From the IMG/VR virus record IMGVR_UViG_3300022602_000384, positions 1-25,474 of that record: 25,474 bases of DNA. One strand, given 5' to 3'. The stretch comes from a virus. The notes below the pieces were generated by a model. That model saw only the letters and a list, made by a program, of their open reading frames with translations. It was not told the origin of the DNA and ran no database searches. Below, in pieces: positions 22,968-25,474 of this stretch (its first letter is position 1; every line of letters starts with the position of its first letter). The translations under genes were made by a program, and so were the position numbers.

Positions 22968-23139
22968 TTATGAATACAGATGCGGGAAATGCGGTGTACA
23001 AGAAGTCGTCGAACGATCAATTCATGCGGAATCGTCCGCTCCAATGCACTGCGACGGCCTTATGGATAGAATCTTTTTTTCGCCACCAGTACAGTTTAAT
23101 GCGTCGGGATTTTATTCAACGGATAATCAGAGGAGATAG
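22960..23139 (+). CDS. FmdB-family zinc ribbon protein
   Basis: This 59-residue gene starts inside the sigma factor end. The product starts MPSYEYRCGKCGVQE, a near-exact FmdB beginning, and has C8, C11 and C31 (MHC) plus a final FNASGFYSTDN like the FmdB GSGFY-TD signature. One Cys of the second pair is missing; H30 may replace it. FmdB proteins are putative regulatory zinc ribbons. The next gene's AGGAGA site lies in its last codons. Close link to a sigma factor suggests transcription control. Confidence 0.78.
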   Translation: MPSYEYRCGKCGVQEVVERSIHAESSAPMHCDGLMDRIFFSPPVQFNASGFYSTDNQRR

Positions 23140-23141
23140 CA

Positions 23142-23846
23142 ATGCCAGTAATCAACATCGTCAATGACTCAACATCGGCCAATGCAAGTCAGGATACATT
23201 TCTGACTACACAGGCAGTTAAAATCTTTGTTCAGCAAGTCTGTCAGGCGTGGAATTTGCCTGGCTATACAGTTCAGTACGGCCTTGCACCTGTGGATGGT
23301 GACTGGAATGTGTTGATTGTGGATAAGTTCCCTGATACTGCCATGACAAGCATTGCACTTGGCTATCATGAGTTAGATCATCTTGGTAATCCACTTGCCT
23401 ACATCCGCTCAGATGCTTATGGTAAGCGCAGTTACCTTGGCACATACTCAAAGCCATTTGTATTTCTTGGTAAGACACTTAGCCCCGCACGCTTCACGCC
23501 TGGCGTAGCCACAGTCGTGATGCATGAAGTAGCAGAGATGCTGGCAGATGCTCACATTGATCAGTACATTACTGCACCAGATGGCCGTCAATGGTTGCGT
23601 GAGATTTGCGACCATGTATCGCCAGTCTGCTACAACATTGCACTGACTACAGCGCAGACCAATTGCATTGCACCCGACTTTACTTGGCCGTCCTTCTACA
23701 AGGCTGATGGCAAAGCACCATACAGCGAATGCAATACGCCTACAGCACCATTTACTCTACCTAAAGGCGCGTATGGATATTACAAAGGCACAATCGGTGT
23801 AGTGCCGTTGTCTGCTGCATCAGCAAAAGTGCCTGATGTAGAATAG
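23142..23846 (+). CDS. HEXXE-type metalloprotease-like phage protein
   Basis: This 234-residue protein starts 5 bases after AGGAGA. A helix carries H128-E129-V-A-E132 (VVMHEVAEMLADA), followed by EICDHV with E154, D157 and H158. The pair fits a zinc-protein family with HEXXE in which a later acidic/His cluster completes the metal site. I know this pattern from uncharacterised phage and bacterial proteins. C-terminal part: FTWPSFYKADGKAPYS. An HELDH string at 76-80 is probably chance. No signal peptide is clear, although the family may process virion or host proteins. It is the last gene of the + operon. Confidence 0.65.
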   Translation: MPVINIVNDSTSANASQDTFLTTQAVKIFVQQVCQAWNLPGYTVQYGLAPVDGDWNVLIVDKFPDTAMTSIALGYHELDHLGNPLAYIRSDAYGKRSYLGTYSKPFVFLGKTLSPARFTPGVATVVMHEVAEMLADAHIDQYITAPDGRQWLREICDHVSPVCYNIALTTAQTNCIAPDFTWPSFYKADGKAPYSECNTPTAPFTLPKGAYGYYKGTIGVVPLSAASAKVPDVE

Positions 23847-23847
23847 G

Positions 23848-23870
23848 TTTGCGTTAGGGGAAGACGCAAA
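23848..23870. terminator. First hairpin of a tandem terminator
   Basis: TTTGCGT (23848-23854) pairs with ACGCAAA (23864-23870) right after the stop of the metalloprotease-like gene. The stronger hairpin at 23874-23911 follows. Confidence 0.55.
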
Positions 23871-23873
23871 AGT

Positions 23874-23911
23874 AAAAGCCCGCCGCCGATAAATCTCGGT
23901 GACGGGCTTTT
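23874..23911. terminator. Bidirectional intrinsic terminator between convergent operons
   Basis: AAAAGCCCG (23874-23882) pairs with CGGGCTTTT (23903-23911). T-runs appear on both strands, so it can end the + replication operon and the minus-strand glycosyltransferase operon that faces it. Confidence 0.85.
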
Positions 23912-23954
23912 GCATTGCCGCTATAAGCCTGGAAGGGGTTAGCAAGCGGCAAAT

Positions 23955-24092
23955 CTATGGCAAGTATTCTGGTATGTAGTTTGGCCATTCGATACCGCAA
24001 AGTGGGCAGTTCCACTTGGGTATTTCTTCCTCGTACCAACTACTTGAGCCGATACCGCAAGGTTTGCAGTACCAGTACGCTCTTGGCTTCAT
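23955..24092 (-). CDS. 45-residue zinc ribbon protein
   Basis: On the minus strand ATG (24092) overlaps the glycosyltransferase stop as ATGA. The product starts MKPRAYWYCKPCGIG and later has KWNCPLCGIEWPNY, two CxxCG knuckles 20 residues apart, a rubredoxin/zinc-ribbon layout. It ends at TAG 23955-23957, 44 bases from the terminator. No catalytic part. It may be a small partner of the glycosyltransferase or an independent zinc protein. Confidence 0.7.
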   Translation of the reverse strand: MKPRAYWYCKPCGIGSSSWYEEEIPKWNCPLCGIEWPNYIPEYLP

Positions 24093-24907
24093 CGTAATGT
24101 AGCCATCCACTTTTGGCAAGCGGCTACATCTTCATCAAGTGTTAAGTATCCATACAGTTTGGTGTTATCTAAATACTGCGGGATGTTTAGTTTGCGTAAG
24201 TTGCGGCTAAAGATAACATACTCGTAGTCATCTGTCCCATCGGTGTAAGTAACCTTTGATAGCACATCCTTGCGAATGAGATAGGTGCAGTGAACCACGT
24301 CACACTTGATCAGTCCGCGTACACGGCCATTGAGTATTTCGTAGTAGGCAGGATTGTCCTGGTAATAGCCATTAGGCGTGGCTATGTTGTGATAGTTGGC
24401 GTAAGGTGCATGGTCCTCTTTTCCTACCGCATAGCGGATGAGAGGGGCTACTACGGGCAAGTTATAGCCCACTAGTTGCTTTAAGGTAGAACCAATGACG
24501 AAATTATCCACATCACAGGTGTAGTAAAAGTCTGTTTCCCAGAAGATAGCCTCATCTATACCTTCTTGGCGTAGTCCCGCAAGCGCCTTAAAGCGCGTTG
24601 GATTCCACTCATGCACGCCAAAGTTCTGTACAGGTACATCAATGTCGCCATCTTCAATAATGATGTTAGCCCATTCATACATACGCTCATCTGATTCATA
24701 GCCATTAGCAGCGCGTACAGGCTGGTCATCTATCCATTGGTGCAAGATCTTGGCTGTGTCGTCGTTGTTGTTATTGGTTCTGAAGTATAGATAGACCTTA
24801 TCGCGTGGATAGTCCAGGTTATCTAGGTTCTGTTCAAGCCAGTAAGGCAGGATGTCTGCCTTGTCTTTGGCGAGGATGTGAATTAAGACTCTAGGTAAGT
24901 CGCTCAT
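24089..24907 (-). CDS. Collagen-galactosyltransferase-like (GLT25D/PLOD-type) glycosyltransferase
   Basis: The start at 24907 is chosen because it overlaps the previous stop (ATGA); a longer frame lies in the neighbour. The 272 residues begin RVLIHILAKDKADILPYWLE then LDYPRDKVYLYFRTNNNNDD, like the N-terminal GT-A domain of animal collagen beta-galactosyltransferases and lysyl hydroxylase glycosyltransferases. The metal motif is D132-V-D134-N, followed by TLKQLVGYNLPVVAPL, with the DxDN and LPVVAP order of that family. VVHCTYLIRKDV and YEYVIFSRN near the end match further family motifs. It probably adds sugar to a protein acceptor; the phage's own collagen-like fibre is a natural but untested candidate. 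No membrane segment or signal peptide. Confidence 0.72.
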   Translation of the reverse strand: MSDLPRVLIHILAKDKADILPYWLEQNLDNLDYPRDKVYLYFRTNNNNDDTAKILHQWIDDQPVRAANGYESDERMYEWANIIIEDGDIDVPVQNFGVHEWNPTRFKALAGLRQEGIDEAIFWETDFYYTCDVDNFVIGSTLKQLVGYNLPVVAPLIRYAVGKEDHAPYANYHNIATPNGYYQDNPAYYEILNGRVRGLIKCDVVHCTYLIRKDVLSKVTYTDGTDDYEYVIFSRNLRKLNIPQYLDNTKLYGYLTLDEDVAACQKWMATLR

Positions 24908-25137
24908 GATAATGCCTTGTCTATTGCTTCTACTGTTGGACAGCCACCTTGTTGGCATACGCGACACTTAGGAGATTCATCTTCTGGTTCGTGCAGTTGG
25001 ACAATAGCCTTCAAGGCTTGCCATGCGTTGCGCTGGTCTACTGTATTCTCGTAAAACTCAGGGTTAGTAAAGTGTACGAGGTTGGTCCAGTATTCTTCTT
25101 GTGCATTAATCTTTTTTAATAGTTCTTCGTGTGTCAT
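24904..25137 (-). CDS. 77-residue paralog A, MTHEEL family
   Basis: Starts after AAAGGAATTGAT on the minus strand. The product starts MTHEELLKKINAQEE, has a helical AWQALKAIVQLHEPE segment, a CRVCQQGGCP Cys cluster and ends TVEAIDKALS. The neighbouring 77-residue gene has the same plan, so the two arose by duplication. Small proteins with this frame (MTHDEL... ELHKP... CPTIQAIEKEL) are widespread in actinophages and have no known role; the Cys group could bind metal. ATGA overlaps on both sides place it in the glycosyltransferase operon. Confidence 0.7.
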   Translation of the reverse strand: MTHEELLKKINAQEEYWTNLVHFTNPEFYENTVDQRNAWQALKAIVQLHEPEDESPKCRVCQQGGCPTVEAIDKALS

Positions 25138-25367
25138 ATCAATTCCTTTTCAATGGCTTGGATGGTAGGGCAGGGATAGCGTTGGTCATCAGAATCAAAA
25201 CTACAAAATAGTTTTTTTGAGTAGTTTTCTTTACCCACGCCTCTCATCATTTCTACAGGCTTATGCAATTCCACTGCAGCGCGTACCGCTGCCCATGCTT
25301 TGCCATCAAGCATAGAAGTGCCTTTGGCATATCTATCTATCTTTGCAAGCAATTCATCGTGGGTCAT
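25134..25367 (-). CDS. 77-residue paralog B, MTHDEL family
   Basis: Start at 25367 is chosen by ATGA overlap with the partial gene before it; a longer frame from 25418 would run through that gene. The product starts MTHDELLAKIDRYAKGT, has AWAAVRAAVELHKPVE and ends YPCPTIQAIEKELI. Compared with paralog A it keeps the helices and the final CPT--AI-K-L, but only two Cys remain (FCSF, YPCP), so a metal site is less likely here. It differs enough to be an old duplicate. Confidence 0.7.
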   Translation of the reverse strand: MTHDELLAKIDRYAKGTSMLDGKAWAAVRAAVELHKPVEMMRGVGKENYSKKLFCSFDSDDQRYPCPTIQAIEKELI

Positions 25368-25474
25368 GTTAGTTTCTTTTCTATAAATTCGAGTCTTGTC
25401 AAAATTAGTCCAAACCAATGCGCAAAGTCTTCTTTAAGGGCTGGCGCATTAAGAACCTTATGACATTTAGTACA
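25364..25474 (-). CDS. C-terminal part of a zinc-motif gene, cut by the window end
   Basis: The minus-strand frame is open from the window end (25474) to a TGA at 25364-25366, 36 residues, and overlaps the next ATG as ATGA. It starts CTKCHKVLNAPALKED and ends LTRLEFIEKKLT, so a CxxCH knuckle plus helix is visible. The start and most of the gene are outside. The coupling supports a real gene. Confidence 0.5.
   Translation of the reverse strand, partial: CTKCHKVLNAPALKEDFAHWFGLILTRLEFIEKKLT

Larger units (their letters stand above)
24904..25367 (-). repeat. Tandem gene duplication (two 77-residue paralogs)
   Basis: Two adjacent minus-strand genes of equal length share the start MTH-ELL-KI, the AW-A--A-V-LH-P helix and the CPT--AI-K-L end. 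The copies are divergent in the middle. Confidence 0.65.

Noticed and set aside
22970-23167. 65-codon + strand frame after the sigma factor
   Set aside because: The FmdB-like frame at 22960 in the same place has a recognisable family start and end; this one is its shadow.
23367-23381. HELDH (HEXXH) string at residues 76-80 of the protein at 23142
   Set aside because: It lies in a loop between beta strands, not a helix, and the HEVAE plus EICDHV pair fits the family metal site better.
23854-24039. 61-codon minus-strand frame over the terminator
   Set aside because: It runs through both terminator hairpins and ignores the coupled 45-residue zinc ribbon gene, which has two CxxCG pairs.
25397-25402. 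TTGACA on the minus strand before the 77-residue genes
   Set aside because: No -10 box at 16-19 bases, and the site lies in a coding frame coupled to the next gene.

Overview
The window looks like a contiguous piece of a tailed double-stranded DNA phage genome, cut at both ends. The host is most likely an actinobacterium, probably a moderate-GC freshwater lineage. This is inferred from protein resemblance to actinophage families (N4-gp56-like major capsid protein, RecB/Cas4-like exonuclease, CHC2/TOPRIM primase, small MTHDEL-type proteins), base composition that looks mid-40s percent GC by eye, and leaderless-looking promoters. No rRNA, tRNA, integrase, terminase, portal or DNA polymerase is visible. 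There is no tape-measure-sized gene between capsid and lysis genes, which suggests a short-tailed (podovirus-like) particle, but this is inference.

Layout on the + strand. 1-2905: end of a structural protein, scaffold and major capsid protein. 2971-11802: a tightly coupled structural operon with a three-block collagen-like fibre protein, a GT2/TPR glycosyltransferase directly after it, several small proteins, a head-tail adaptor candidate, a chain of beta-rich fibre proteins and an HNH endonuclease. 11803-11939: a structured intergenic region ending in a terminator. 11940-14162: a 740-residue tail protein. 14168-16071: lysis cassette (membrane proteins, papain-fold/NlpC-like protein, amidase, holin-like protein), closed by a strong terminator. 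16104-16463: an HNH gene on the minus strand. 16464-16672: a bidirectional control region. 16673-20716: replication and recombination genes (a split Cas4-like exonuclease, a zinc-tail protein, a RecA/DnaB-like ATPase, a Holliday junction resolvase, a split primase). 20597-23846: small metalloproteins, a DUF1599-like protein, a nuclease-fold protein, a sigma factor with an overlapping FmdB-like gene, and an HEXXE protein. Tandem hairpins at 23848-23911 end this operon.

The last 1.5 kb is a convergent minus-strand operon: a truncated zinc-motif gene, two paralogous 77-residue proteins, a glycosyltransferase resembling animal collagen galactosyltransferases (GLT25D/COLGALT) and a 45-residue zinc ribbon.

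Most neighbours are joined by ATGA, TAATG or GTGA overlaps, so translational coupling is the rule and this helped fix starts. Several genes below 60 codons were found this way (6711, 6824, 17108, 20597, 22960, complement 23955-24092, complement 25364-25474).

The two most striking observations are (i) a possible phage collagen-glycosylation set: a Gly-X-Thr collagen fibre, an adjacent GT2 enzyme and a collagen-galactosyltransferase-like enzyme; and (ii) genes split into separate polypeptides: an exonuclease whose motif-I His and first iron-sulphur Cys lie in a different gene from the rest of its active site, with three small genes between the halves, and a primase whose zinc and TOPRIM domains sit in frames overlapping by 152 bases.
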